This document shows, piece after piece, positions 1-10,999 of a DNA stretch of 64,000 bases. This DNA is from Druceiella hillmani (Eukaryota > Arthropoda > Insecta > Lepidoptera > Hepialidae). The notes below the pieces were generated by a model. The model was not told the DNA's origin. It was given only the letters and a program-made list of their open reading frames with translations, and did not search any database. The stretch spans positions 9,572,501-9,636,500 of the forward strand of contig JAYKKI010000060.1 in the NCBI GenBank assembly GCA_039881145.1, read 5' to 3'. Each line of letters opens with the position of its first letter. Within the stretch, counting starts at the first letter, position 1. The position numbers were made by a program, and so were the translations under genes.

Positions 1-1440
1 TTTGATAAAGAAAATCTCTTCGTCTCGCGGACATTGTATTATCAAAATTTAAAAAAAGCTAAAATATTACAATTAAATAGATTTTCCACAAAATATTTTC
101 AGAATATATTGAAACTCTTATACATTAGTTTGTAGGTGGACAGTAGGAATTAAAATGGGTATATTAGTTTGTAGAATTAAAATGGGTATATCGCTCTTTT
201 TACACTTACTTTTTGTGCTGGTTTTCGGCTTTTTTATTTTCGTTTTCAACTCAGTTCGTTTCCCATCTGAGTTTTCACCAATAATACAACATCGAAAGTC
301 ATTAAGATGTTCAGACGTCGTTCCAAAAAGGGCAAAATACTTTAATTTTTGGAATTAAATTGAAATTCAATGTATAAACAAACTATACTGCAATAATAAA
401 TTAGCATAAAATAGTATTTCCACTTCTAGTCTCTGTTTTCAATTGTTGACATAATTATGTTTAGTACTATTTAACGGGCTGATGAAACATATGAATATTA
501 GATAACACTGGTTTGTGTTTGCGATAACTTGAATTCGATTTCGCGTTACATCACTTTACAAGTTGAAACCGAGGAGCAAAACTTCAAGGACGATGATATC
601 ACATTACAACTTAATGAGCTCTCGCAATTAGATATTAGCTAATTGAAAAGCAAATAAGCATCTACGCGTTGGGAGCTTCCGGTAGTTTTGCTTATTTGCT
701 AAATCCACTGAAAATAAGCGAATTTATTACGTCATTTATATATTTTATATAAATATAAAAACCATCAAATACTGCTTTTCGAAGTAATGGTGGGAAAAAG
801 TGAAATTAAAGTGATCACTACCATTTCAAAACACAATTTTTTTAAATTGTTTTCTTAATTAAAAGGCGAATACATAAAACTTTCTTTGGAATTTACTATA
901 AATAGGTAAAACTTAAAACTACCTATTAACAATGCAAATACATTTAATGATTTATTCCATTTAACTATTAACTTATAAAAAAATTATTATAAAATTATTT
1001 AACCTATCAGGCAGTAGGTCAAATCCAGTAACTATGCGAGAATTTAGTGGGATTTTTAAAAATAATGCTATAAAATATAAACAAAATTAAAAGCTTTAAT
1101 AAGCAGACTGAAATCTTTAATATTTAAAAAAAAGCTTCGGTTTGGAAAACATTCGGGCTCATTATTGTTGATAATTCAAGATATACTTGTCCATAAGTTT
1201 GTAATATTCCTACTGGCGGAAAGTGGGCGTGTAGAAAATATTCAATAAAAGATTTGTATGGAGTTAGTATACACCACGTTTAATTAAATATGCCATTTAG
1301 TAATTTTATTATCATAAGCAAAATTTTATTTATGATTTTAAGTTTGATTTGCAAGACGATTTGCATAATAATAGTTTATACATATGTGTTTAACGAATAA
1401 CTATATCTTGAATATTTCCAACTATGTAATGGAATCTACG
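1..1440. other. AT-rich DNA, no gene seen
   Basis: No open frame here has protein-like composition or splice context. The short frame near 155-358 is rich in Phe and Leu from T-runs and I do not call it. The only structure I see is the inverted repeat at 649-700, listed separately. Confidence 0.6.
649..700. repeat. Perfect 12-bp inverted repeat, 28-nt loop
   Basis: The arms AGCAAATAAGCA (649-660) and TGCTTATTTGCT (689-700) are exact reverse complements. The 28-base spacer is GC-richer than its surroundings. It could be a decayed small inverted-repeat element or a cruciform-prone site. No target duplication is obvious. Confidence 0.6.
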
Positions 1441-1465
1441 AAACTAAATTTCATGCATTTCTGAC

Positions 1466-1740
1466 AATTGAATCATCATGAAACTTGGTAGTAGTATGTA
1501 GTTCTGATGACAATGTAGTAATATGGTCTGGTTCAGTGAAATAGATCCAGAAGTTAGACACAGAACTAGATAACGAACCAATAACAAAGTTCATAACTTT
1601 GTTTTGTGTTAGGGCTTCCAATTGTTGTATCATCATAAAACTCGCCGGTGGTGTGTAGTTCTGATGACAACACAATAAAATTGTACAATCGGATTGATTC
1701 ACTGGAATAGAACCGGAAGTAGTATACTAAAATCGATAAC
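1466..1740. repeat. Diverged tandem duplication, period about 155 bp
   Basis: Two copies of a unit lie head to tail. Both contain an ATCATCAT...AAACT segment, then GTAGTTCTGATGACAA, then a GATT/GGTTCA..TG(A/G)AATAGA.CC.GAAGT segment, then a GATAAC tail. The copies differ at many positions with small indels, so the duplication is old. Minus-strand open frames across it simply repeat the same peptide (SELHTT..FHDD and SELHTTGEFYDD). I do not recognise a protein family and treat the frames as by-products of the repeat. Confidence 0.6.
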
Positions 1741-1759
1741 AGAACAACGCATCCTAACT

Positions 1760-3714
1760 GCACTAAAGAGTAAAAAATAATTATCGAACCTATTTTTTCT
1801 GTCCCTCTCTAAGACTTTAGTGTCAGCCATGTTTGTTATTGAGCTTAATACTTAAGTGTAAAAGCTTGGGGTGCTCTTTTTAAATCTAATTGAATTCTTT
1901 AAGCATATTAATACACATAATTTAAATTTAGTAACTAAAATCATTTATTTTTGATAACTCAAATTGTTGACTCAAATATTGGACTCAAAAACAAATATAG
2001 CTCACAGTCCTTGCAGAGCAGAGAGAGAAAAGAGGTTTGAAGTTTATTTTTTCGCGGTTTAGTGCAATATTTACAAAAGCGTATTTTCTTTGTTTTTTTA
2101 TTCCATCAATTTTTTACATAGCATACAAATACAAATATATTTCAAGAAGCGAGGAATTAAAATGTATTAAATTAATGGAATATCAAAATAACTTCTAAAA
2201 TATTCTTAAAATATCGTAGTAGGAATATTCAATTAAAAATTAAATTAAAATTTTTTTTTATTCAGTCTGAATTAATTTATATTTTAATCAGTATAATTTT
2301 ATGTTATTAGCAGTTATCTCAAATATTTTAACGATTTTTAACACACAGGATGTGTGACATCTAGTATAATTAAGAAAAATCTTAAATTGCATTAAATAAT
2401 ACAACGCACTTAATGAGAGATAAATTTTTGACAGAATACCTCGAAACTCGAAGGTTTTTTCAATCTCTCTTATTGGCAAACATGTGAATTTATTGTAATA
2501 TTTAAACTCTTGGCTAGCAAAAAGTTTACGATACATGCAGAGGGTACATTAATGGCTACTTACGTTAATCCGTACATTTTCCGTTAAAAATAACACTACC
2601 GTTGCACCCGGAAAACTTACTCAATTTAGAAATTTTCATTTCATTTGACCCAATTTCTCGGTGGACGAAAATTTTGTTACTTGTCAATTAAAATTTGCAA
2701 TGTTTATTTTTGAACGTACATAAGAACTGTTAAATCTTAAATCAAAATAAAGAATTTAATTTTATCTAAGCCGTTTTTGTTGGTTATGGGATGAATATGT
2801 AAATGGTCACGGTATTATATAACAATTATTACGATATTATTGTAATTAAATTTTTTTTTTCTAATTCCGAAAATAAATTTAGTGATAGAATAAAACGGGT
2901 GCATGTAATAGAAAAATGTAGCTGCGAGAGATAATATTTTTTTATTTCAGACTTTCACTATTAAAAAAACGTTTTTGATGGCCAATTAAGAAAGACCAAT
3001 CAAATAACGTAGTTCAATTTTCAAAAGTCTTCAGTTAAACTTGAGTACTCTATATATTTTCTTTTTGGTTTAGTTAGTGATTTTACTTTCACATAATAAG
3101 CATAGTTTATTAACATCAGCTTTACATTAAAATTTAATAAAATTTTAATTATGGAAGTTTTTTCCAATAAAAAACCTAGTAATCAAAAATTAATGTAAAA
3201 TTCTATAATAAGGTGTTGTTTAATATAGAAAACGCCGTATTAAAATAGATGCACTTTTATAAAATATTTGAGAAAATTAATAAATAGTGAAATTAATTTT
3301 GGTAACGTGTACATTTTTAATTAATACAAAATTTTACATTGTAAGGGAAAATTTAATTTTTTCTAGTGTATTTTTATGATAACTACTGAAGAATGATACA
3401 AAATAAACATATTTTAAATTAGATTTTATTAAAGAAACATGTGAAAATCTTATATGAATAATGTTTATACATTTCTTCATAATTGTTTTCATATGACAGT
3501 TTTTAACGAATCGATCTGAAATGCAATATGAAAAAACCGGTTTACGTAAAAATTGTTTTTATACATGAAAAAAACTTAATATTTTTTTTTCCTGTCGAAC
3601 AACGATAAAAAACTCAATAATTTTAAAATATTCAATATTTCAAAAACAAAATTTTACAAATTCCTATAGGCTTTGCAAGTAATACAGTAAACACAATATT
3701 AAACCAATGACCTC

Positions 3715-3715
<1 letters not shown>
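1760..3715. other. AT-rich DNA, no gene seen
   Basis: Nothing coding is supported. The minus-strand frame around 2288-2536 has no recognisable domain, and its composition matches the background. Confidence 0.55.

Positions 3716-3719
<4 letters not shown>

Positions 3720-3773
<54 letters not shown>
3720..3773. repeat. (TA)n microsatellite
   Basis: About 27 uninterrupted TA dinucleotides. This is a simple repeat likely to vary in length between individuals. Confidence 0.97.
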
Positions 3774-3778
<5 letters not shown>

Positions 3779-3809
3779 GGTAAGTTTAGATTGATTGTTT
3801 TATTAAATT

Positions 3810-3834
3810 CATTTGATATCACTTATATCAAATG
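3810..3834. repeat. Perfect 10-bp stem with 5-nt loop
   Basis: CATTTGATAT and ATATCAAATG are exact inverted copies around CACTT. It is AT-rich, so chance is a plausible origin. Confidence 0.5.
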
Positions 3835-4415
3835 TGGTTTCAGCACACTTGTGGTATAAGACAGAAACCATTATCTATGCCAAAATATACCCTCAACAGA
3901 AGATAAAATATATTTGACTTTCCCTGTGTAAGTAATCCCTTGAAACCAATTAATGGAAATCTGTCAAACACACTTTTGTTTTAAACCTTACAGCCCGCCA
4001 TTAAGGCTTTAATGAAATATGAATGCGATGGTGATAAAAAAGGTTAATCCAATGAAATGACCCGTATTAAATTGGGAAACAGGCAGGGGTCGTAAACTTT
4101 TACAAGGTGGTAAAATTAATTATAGAATTCATGTACATAAAACGATACGTTCTCCTTTAGGTAGTGGCACTCCTGAGAATAGGTGTTTTATATTGTAATT
4201 ACGTTAAGAATAACACTTTCCTTAGTATACATAAATACATCTTTGTATTTCTTCCGATATATCATTTCTTAACGCAGCTTCATAAGAAGTAGTGACAATA
4301 TTGAGAGTCATTAAGAGAATAACAGCACATCGCTAATCAAGCAAAATGATTAATCGTGTTTGATAACGGTCGTGCCAATTGCGACAAATAGAGGTTTGTT
4401 ATAAAAAAGCATTGT

Positions 4416-4435
4416 GCGTGTCAGCTTCGACACGC
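4416..4435. repeat. GC-rich 7-bp hairpin
   Basis: GCGTGTC and GACACGC pair perfectly around a 6-nt loop (AGCTTC). The G+C content stands out against the AT-rich surroundings. Confidence 0.5.
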
Positions 4436-4619
4436 CATTAGAATTTACTCCTCATGTACAATTTTCTTCGAACGTATAAAATAAGTAACATTGTGTATAA
4501 ATATAAATATCAATACGTCTTTTACTCTTAAGGCAGCGTTCATAAGAAACGCATTCGATCGATTGTTTTTTCATTGACTTGCATTGCAAAATTGGTCTCA
4601 ATGAAAAACATTTTTAACG

Positions 4620-4985
4620 GATGATAATGATAATATATAACCTACGTCCATCCCGAAGGTTCTTTACAAATATTGATAAAATATTTTTTTTAACGGGATA
4701 ATATCCAATCTATGTCCGTCTTGAAGATATTTTCAAAATATTGGTAAAAGAATTTTTTAAATCGGATGAGTAGTTTTGGAGATTACCTCCTGCATCCAAA
4801 CTTACAAAATTTAACTTTTTTATAACATGATATTTTTTTAACGGAATAATATACAACTGCGTCCATCTTGAATGTCCCTTCTAAATAATGGTGCAAGAAT
4901 TTTTGAAACCGGATGAGTAGTTTTGATAAGATTATGTCCTACATCCAAACATACAAATTGTTACACTTTTCTCTGAACTTCTGAT
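4620..4985. repeat. Three diverged copies of an arthropod-type interspersed repeat
   Basis: Three successive blocks share the order AA.ATA.CC(A)A.CTA(C/T)GTCC(A/G)TC(C/T)(C/T)GAAG.T, then AAATATTG.TAAAA.A.TTTTTT, then AATCGGATGAGTAGTTTTG, then CCT.CATCCAAAC.TACAAA. The first block lacks the GGATGAGTAG part. I recall very similar 'cctacgtcc...gatgagtagtttt' repeats as abundant in several insect genomes, which supports an arthropod source. No coding capacity is visible. Confidence 0.65.
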
Positions 4986-5726
4986 TTTAATCCTCATAAA
5001 ACTTCATATAGGTCGCTATATATAAAAATGATTCATTCCAATAAATAATTGACAGTAATTGAAGAAAATTGCGTAATTATTTTCCCTGCAAACAGGAAGT
5101 CTAAGAAGAAAATGATAGCGATGCCGTGTCAGTGCGCGAATTACGGCATGACCATTGGATAGTTTTGCATGAAAGTTTGCATTAAATTTTCTGTCTATCT
5201 GTTTAATAAAATATTTCACTTGTTCCCTCAATTTGTAAATTTTATTATCTCAGCCAGCCTAAAAAAGGCTTGAAAGAAAACAACTTATACATCATAGATA
5301 ATAGCACGTCGGAAAAAAAATTAAATTATTATCCGAGACCTTAAAACTGGCTATTAGGAAAAAAAATCAGCGGTTTTAGAATTCTTGTCTCTCTGTCAAT
5401 GTGTTTATTTGATCGTGCGTCATTTAAAAAAAAGAATAATAATTTTATTGTGATGAATTTTATTCTTTGTATTTAAAGTCTAATGAATATGATATGAATT
5501 AATTTATAATGACGTAGCATATTTGTTTATCAGAACTGAACATCAGGCATTAAGTAGGAAAAATGATTTTAACTTTGTTTGATTTTTTAGTTTTAATTTA
5601 GTTCACAGTATGTTTTTGCAAGATTTAATCCTTATTAGCAACAATATAAACTAGTACAAGATATATATTATGTTGTCTATCTGTCTCTTTATTAAAGTAT
5701 TACAAATACAATTTAGTTTGGTTCGG

Positions 5727-5796
5727 TAAACAATTTAAATAAAATGTAAGTTAATACCTGCTAAACAATTTAAATAAAATGTAAGTTAATACCTGC
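5727..5796. repeat. Perfect 35-bp tandem duplication
   Basis: The 35-base unit beginning TAAACAATTTAAATAAAA is present twice with no difference, so the duplication is recent. A shorter echo (CTGCTACTCAG) follows immediately downstream, as expected from replication slippage. Confidence 0.9.
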
Positions 5797-6242
5797 TACT
5801 CAGATTAAAATTACTGCTACTCAGTACTACATCGCACCATTGATGCATTTTCACTATCTTATTATTGGGTGGGCAGAAAATAATGACGTTAAGAGCGACA
5901 GTATTATACTTATCTACCCATAAATAATCTGTCGTAAAATGACCTTTTTATGTACATATCTCAATACCATGTTCTTTTAAATTATTTTTTGTTAATTTTA
6001 TTTGACAATTTAATAAATTCGTTAATGTCTTTAATAACAGATCTATTTTAGTTTATTATCATAAATTGTAATATTTAATTTTATACCGGAATATTGCATT
6101 TGTAGCTCTTCGTGCTTCTTTTTTATTCCTTTCCACTTACATATTGTCGCATAAAGCAAGTTTCGTTAATTAATTTTTAAATTTTCTCACGATGATCAGA
6201 CTTATTTAACGCTAACTGTCACGACAGTAATCTTTACTTTTA

Positions 6243-6289
6243 AATGGTAACCATTTTAAATCTTTATTTTTAATGGTAACCATTTTAAA
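6243..6289. repeat. Duplicated AATGGTAACCATTTTAAA block
   Basis: The 18-base sequence occurs at 6243-6260 and 6272-6289. Each copy contains an odd palindrome (AAATGGT or AATGGT against ACCATT, centred on one A). It could be a repeated protein-binding site or a small slippage duplication. Confidence 0.7.
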
Positions 6290-6719
6290 AAACAATCATG
6301 AGGATATATTTATTGATTTTATTACATCAACGTAGTTCAAACAAGCTTGAGCGATCATTAAACTTACATCTTAATAATATTCTTACCAGTTCCTCCGTGC
6401 TTCCAAAGGCACTATGCCACAGGTTTTTGCCTGTTGTCACTAGATCACAGTCGTTATAAGGCGTCTAACTTAAGAAAGGTCTGGTTATAGTTCCGTATAA
6501 AAGCCAACACACCGGCTAAATCCCTCAAATTAAATTATGGAACCCATTAAAAGACACGGAATAATATTAAGTTGAAGTAAGCGAGTAATTTTAGAGGAAT
6601 ATTTATTATTTTGCACCTATGAAAATAATAATATTAATATTTGAAAATAGTTTAACGGTAATACCGGCAAATTATACCTTATCCACATCACATAACAACG
6701 TCCATAATAACAACGCCTT

Positions 6720-6754
6720 TTCACTTTAATGTGGCACTGCCACATTAAAGTGAA
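6720..6754. repeat. 35-bp perfect palindrome
   Basis: Two 17-bp arms (TTCACTTTAATGTGGCA and its exact reverse complement) flank a single central C at 6737. There is no mismatch until the outer ends. This is far beyond what short-range chance predicts. It could extrude as a cruciform or be the fold-back centre of a lost element. Confidence 0.9.
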
Positions 6755-6759
6755 TAAGA

Positions 6760-8290
6760 TAATAATTATCTAATTACAATAAGATTGGCGATTAAAAATA
6801 TTAACACAAAATGCTTTTACGTTATTGCCTTTTGTAACAAAAACAACTCATACAGTCTATGTTTAAATACACTCAACTAACCATTATTTCATTTTTTTGA
6901 TCATAAGAGAATCGAATATATCCACTACTTTTAAAGATAAAGGCGCATATATAATATATCATTTTAATCACTTAATTATTGGGTAAAGTGTTTATAATTG
7001 TCTCGTTGTATAAATATTTTGATTAAATAATATTTGGTTCGGAGTTTCATCTTGGCAAATCCTCAGTGGTGAAATATAGTTATGTTCGTGTTTCAATCAA
7101 CCATAATCATCGCGGAAAAACGGATTAAGGTGTAATATTCATAACACAATTAACCTTTCCTGACTAGGTCACTAAGATTTCCCGCTCGCACTTCCGTATC
7201 CTCGGATTTGTGCACGAAATTCACACGATCTAATCACGTTACCATTCATTGGCCTTCTATATAAAACATAAGTAGTTTGCAGTAAGACAGAATCATCATG
7301 TTATGCGGAACCGCCGAAACATGAAAATTATCTTTTGCTTGAGAAATTTCAAAAACACTTTTTTAAAGTTGTCGTGTAGAAGACAGTAGAGACTTTCCTT
7401 TTATGTTTCCTGATTCTTTTAATCGAGGTATGACAATTTTCCATTTTATCGAAATCGGCATTGATTTGACTTTACTCCTGTTCATTTTCAAATATTGGGA
7501 GGAAAAATTGTGTGCCTCTTACAATTATATCACATATATTATTTGTGTCAAATAAATATGTGAGCAAAGCTTTCCAAGATACCTTCTCCCGAACTGATGT
7601 ATATCATGGTATCCATTGTGCCGTGATATGGATCTCGTAAACTGTCTCCTCGTGAGTATGCCTTAATGTCATATATTAGAGGGAAATGAGAATGTGTTCA
7701 AATGCAATAGGAAACCTAGTTATTTCCATAAGTATCTATTTTTCCCCTTATAGTATAAAATACAATACTAAATAAATAACTTGTTGTGGAGGAATAGTTT
7801 TAGTTAATTTTAACAAGATAAAATTCAGCATTTGGGATAAAATTATATTTAAATTTTGCTCAATTCGGTATCTAATTACCAAATGTGAAATCATATATCT
7901 ATAATTTATCTAACTTTTTGAAACGTAAATTATTTAATTGACTTCGAAAATAATTTTCAATCACTTTCCTTAACTTACTAATTTCCAGAAGCAGCATAAC
8001 TTTTACGCAATTCCTATTTTGAAATTATTTTGCCTTTAAACATAAATAAATAAAATACAGTGTGTGTATAAAAATCGCATTTTACGCTTCATTAACAAAT
8101 GTTTGAAAGATCAAATTGTGAAAGAAGAACAACAACAAGCAACATAATTGCATTTCACGTTGAGCTATTTGTTTTCATCACTCTCCTTTGAACTCGGCCG
8201 TCGCCGTACTGTTTTTTATAATAATTAACGCCGAAGGAAATTGGTCAGAGATCACCAATGTTTTGTTTAAATTGCTGTATATTAATTAAA
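6760..8290. other. AT-rich DNA, no gene supported
   Basis: A somewhat less AT-rich stretch at about 7060-7260 precedes TATATAAAA (7258-7266) and an ATG at 7299. The frame from that ATG closes after eight codons. Nothing else suggests a first exon, so I leave it uncalled. Confidence 0.5.
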
Positions 8291-8299
8291 TTTCCTTTG

Positions 8300-8580
8300 G
8301 TTTTTGCTGTAATAAAGAAAATTTCAATTTGAGGAAGCTTTTACAGCCAAGATAAAATCATTATTACGAACTTTGTCAGTTTATTCATAAACAAAATAAA
8401 TGTTTAATATAAATATTTGCCATTAGACGGGAATCTTCTCGTAATTAATGAGAGAGTACTGGTGTGTAACTAATTGCAGGGGATCATAATAAATATCGTA
8501 TATCTTCAATATATAAAGCAATGGCTCTCTTTAAAAGGATTTGGTAATAAAGTATAAGTGTGTCAGAAATTATTTTTTTT
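8300..8580. repeat. Left direct repeat flanking the relic protein gene
   Basis: This segment shares an ordered series of matches with 10490-10760 in the same orientation. These are a TACAGCC/TGGCTGTAA patch, TTACGAACTTTGTCA against ATAACGAACTCGGTCA, then TAATATAAATATTTGCCATTAGACGGGAA against a near match, then AGAGAGTACT and CAATATATAAA. The copies are heavily diverged. They bracket the minus-strand relic at 8750-10199, so they could be old terminal repeats or a repeat into which the relic inserted. Confidence 0.5.
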
Positions 8581-8581
8581 T

Positions 8582-8607
8582 GCTTCAAATACAAAGGTAT
8601 TTGAAGC
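8582..8607. repeat. Perfect 11-bp hairpin, AAAG loop
   Basis: GCTTCAAATAC and GTATTTGAAGC pair exactly around AAAG. It follows a run of T and lies between the left direct repeat and the 3' side of the minus-strand relic. Confidence 0.6.
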
Positions 8608-8749
8608 TGTTTTCTTTCACATTAAACCTGTTGTATACGGATGTATTAAAGTAATTTTTATTACACGTACTATTTTAAAGTTGTAATAAATAAAAATATT
8701 CCATAAATGAATAAAGACAGTGTGAAAATTTCCAATTAATCCATACCAT

Positions 8750-10199
8750 ATTTTTTTTATTAGTGTTTTAATAAAAATTGTTTGTCATTCACCATTCCGA
8801 GATTAGGCAAGAAAAAATGCACGAAATATATTTTTAAAGGCATTTTGTTTCATATTTTTTTAACAAGTCTTTCTCTAAAAATCGACATTTTCAGCTTTAT
8901 GATTGCCTAAAAATCAGAAATAATACAGTAATTTTTTCATCGTATTGATTTTTCTTCAAGAGTGTTCTTACTTGTGGGCCAATGGAAATGTCTTTTATTT
9001 TACCATCATTTAATTAAAAAAAAACAATTTCTAAAAATCTTTAAAATTTTCATCCACAACCTTATCAAAATTTTTCATCAATCCAAGTTTTATATGTAAA
9101 GATGGAAGAATCCTGTTTTCTTATGGAATAAGAGGTTTATATTTGACATTTGATTTGCCACAAACGAAGTCAGTTCTTTTTGGCCCATATTTAATTGAAT
9201 AGTGGTTGTTGGTGTTTCTGTCGTCCCACAAACAGACAAAACAACAATATTTTGTGAACCCTCTCTGTAGATTAAACAATAAAGCAACAAACTTTCCAGT
9301 TGACTTCTTTGTATTTTGTTAACTATAAGATTAGTTACATGTTCTCATATACTACTTTTAAAATCACGCAGTATGCAATAGGTATGAAACGATATTGGCT
9401 GCCATAATGAAGTAATACTGCTTTTAATCAGAATTAGAATAATCAATAAAAGCCTCCACTGCCTTCTATCGTAAAGTATTTCAAGTTCCTCCATTAGTTC
9501 ATTAATATTGTTACAAAAGCAAAGTGATTCAGTGCTTGTAAAAAAAGTTTTACAAGTGCATATTTCTTTTCCTAGGTAAATATAATTTCGTGTTAAGAGA
9601 TAATATAGGTCATCCTTGTAATCTAGATGCCAAAATTTTACCTTTCCTAACAGGAAAATTCAAAACATGGATCAAACCTTTCCACTCGTGTTGTTCAATT
9701 AAATATCTTTGCTGCATGAAGCGATCGGAACATAGATACTCCAATATTTATCTATTTAACTCAACGTCTTCTTCGTCATTACTTGAAATATCTGGTTCTT
9801 CAGGTGTAGTGTCAGATGTTTTAAGAATTGAATATGTCTCACTGTGTGGAATTGGTTTAGATACCGATACTTCATTTGGGTACTCTATTTAGCTTTTTAG
9901 AAATTTATCTATTAAAATTCAAGGCAAAAATAGCAATCATCGTTAAGATTTATTTGTTCCCGACAGATCTTGGATACAGCAAAAGATATAGAAACAGGTT
10001 TTCCTTTCTGGCCAAATATATTATTTAGCACGAAATTTAAAAAATTTGGGGTCCATTCCTTATCTTGCACCATTGAATGATCAAAATAACGTATATAAGC
10101 TTGTATCAACTTTTCAGTGGGAGCTTTTCCTTGAGACTTGGTAATATATTGCCCACAAACATAACAAAACTTATTTGGATAGGTCAGATACTTACACAC
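8750..10199 (-). pseudogene. Relic of a multi-copy arthropod protein family
   Basis: Read on the minus strand, successive frames give one continuous protein broken by frameshifts and stops. First comes a Cys-rich N-terminus (9912-10199: KFCYVCGQYITKSQ, then W.P, ending DDCYFC). Next is an acidic linker with PIPHSE and NDEEDVE (about 9755-9890). Then EWKGLIHVLNFP and ILASRLQG (9610-9725), then RQWRLL plus LKAVLLHYGSQ (9370-9520). Then CFVCLWDDRNTNNHYSIKYG and SLHIKLGLMKNF (9040-9265), and decayed GNHKAEN (about 8900). I recall this motif order from uncharacterised proteins present in many near-identical copies in insect genomes, so a mobile or amplified origin is likely. The molecular function is unknown to me. 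The longest open piece starts at a GTG, not an ATG. At least five frame breaks mean it cannot be functional. Confidence 0.75.
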
Positions 10200-10489
10200 T
10201 TACGACAGTAACTTTTCTCCTTGATTTCGAAAAAAATGGCAGTAATCAATCCAATATACTATTAAGACAATTTCAAGAAAACCAAAACTTGTCATTTATA
10301 TTCACATACACTACTAAGTGGTAAAATATATCTGTAACTTACTTCTTTTTCTTGGCACTATACACGATGGTACATAAAAATAATGTTCATACTATTACTA
10401 AAGAACGTGACGTGTCAGACATCCATATCATTAAGCAATTTTGGTAAAAATCGAATAAGTAATTCAATACAAGTAATATTATTCAAGTT

Positions 10490-10760
10490 AGAATAATTGT
10501 GTCGCACAGTTTTAAATATGGCTGTAAAAGTTTCCGATGAGATTGTTATAACGAACTCGGTCACTTTTGTTAATAAAGAAATAAACGTCTAACATAAATT
10601 TTTGCCATTAGAAGGGAACTTTCGCAAAACTATTCAGAAAGTACTAACGTCTAAATAATTATGAGAGAGGATAAAAAATATACCTGCAATATATAAAAAA
10701 ATTCCTGTCATAATTAAATAGTGCAATAACGTATAAAAATTTCATAATACGTTTTGTCAG
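10490..10760. repeat. Right direct repeat flanking the relic protein gene
   Basis: This is the partner of 8300-8580, in the same orientation and heavily diverged. Best-preserved words are TTGCCATTAGA.GGGAA, GAAAGTACT and GCAATATATAAA. Confidence 0.5.
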
Positions 10761-10955
10761 TTAATACCAATATATAAATATGGAACATGAAATGTTAAAT
10801 AAAGGAAAATTTACACATTCCTGTAATGGAAATTATTCACCCTTAGGAGTACTTGCACTACGAGGGTTGAGCTATTTTTTTCATATTTTCCAGAATACCT
10901 CTGACAATATACTACATAAAATAATGCAAAAATTGTTTAAGATCTTTATCATTAG

Positions 10956-10956
<1 letters not shown>

Positions 10957-10992
<36 letters not shown>
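10957..10992. repeat. (TA)n microsatellite
   Basis: About 18 TA dinucleotides. The plus-strand open frame crossing it is an Ile-Tyr repeat artefact. Confidence 0.95.
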
Positions 10993-10995
<3 letters not shown>

Positions 10996-10999
10996 CCTT

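Larger units (their letters stand above)
4986..6700. other. AT-rich DNA with small duplications, no gene seen
   Basis: The only structure seen is the 35-bp duplication at 5727-5796 and the repeated GGTAACC block at 6243-6289. The minus-strand frame around 5016-5231 shows no recognisable domain. Confidence 0.5.

Noticed and set aside
484..500. CTGATGA followed by AAC, like the start of a hammerhead core
   Set aside because: No GAAA box, no stem II complementarity and no cleavage triplet at the right spacing.
1500..1670. Two CTGATGA motifs within the tandem duplication
   Set aside because: Both are followed by CAA and lack a GAAA box with flanking stems, so they are parts of the repeat and not ribozymes.
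7258..7330. TATATAAAA upstream of an ATG as a promoter and first exon
   Set aside because: The frame from the ATG closes after eight codons, and TATA-like strings are common in such AT-rich DNA.
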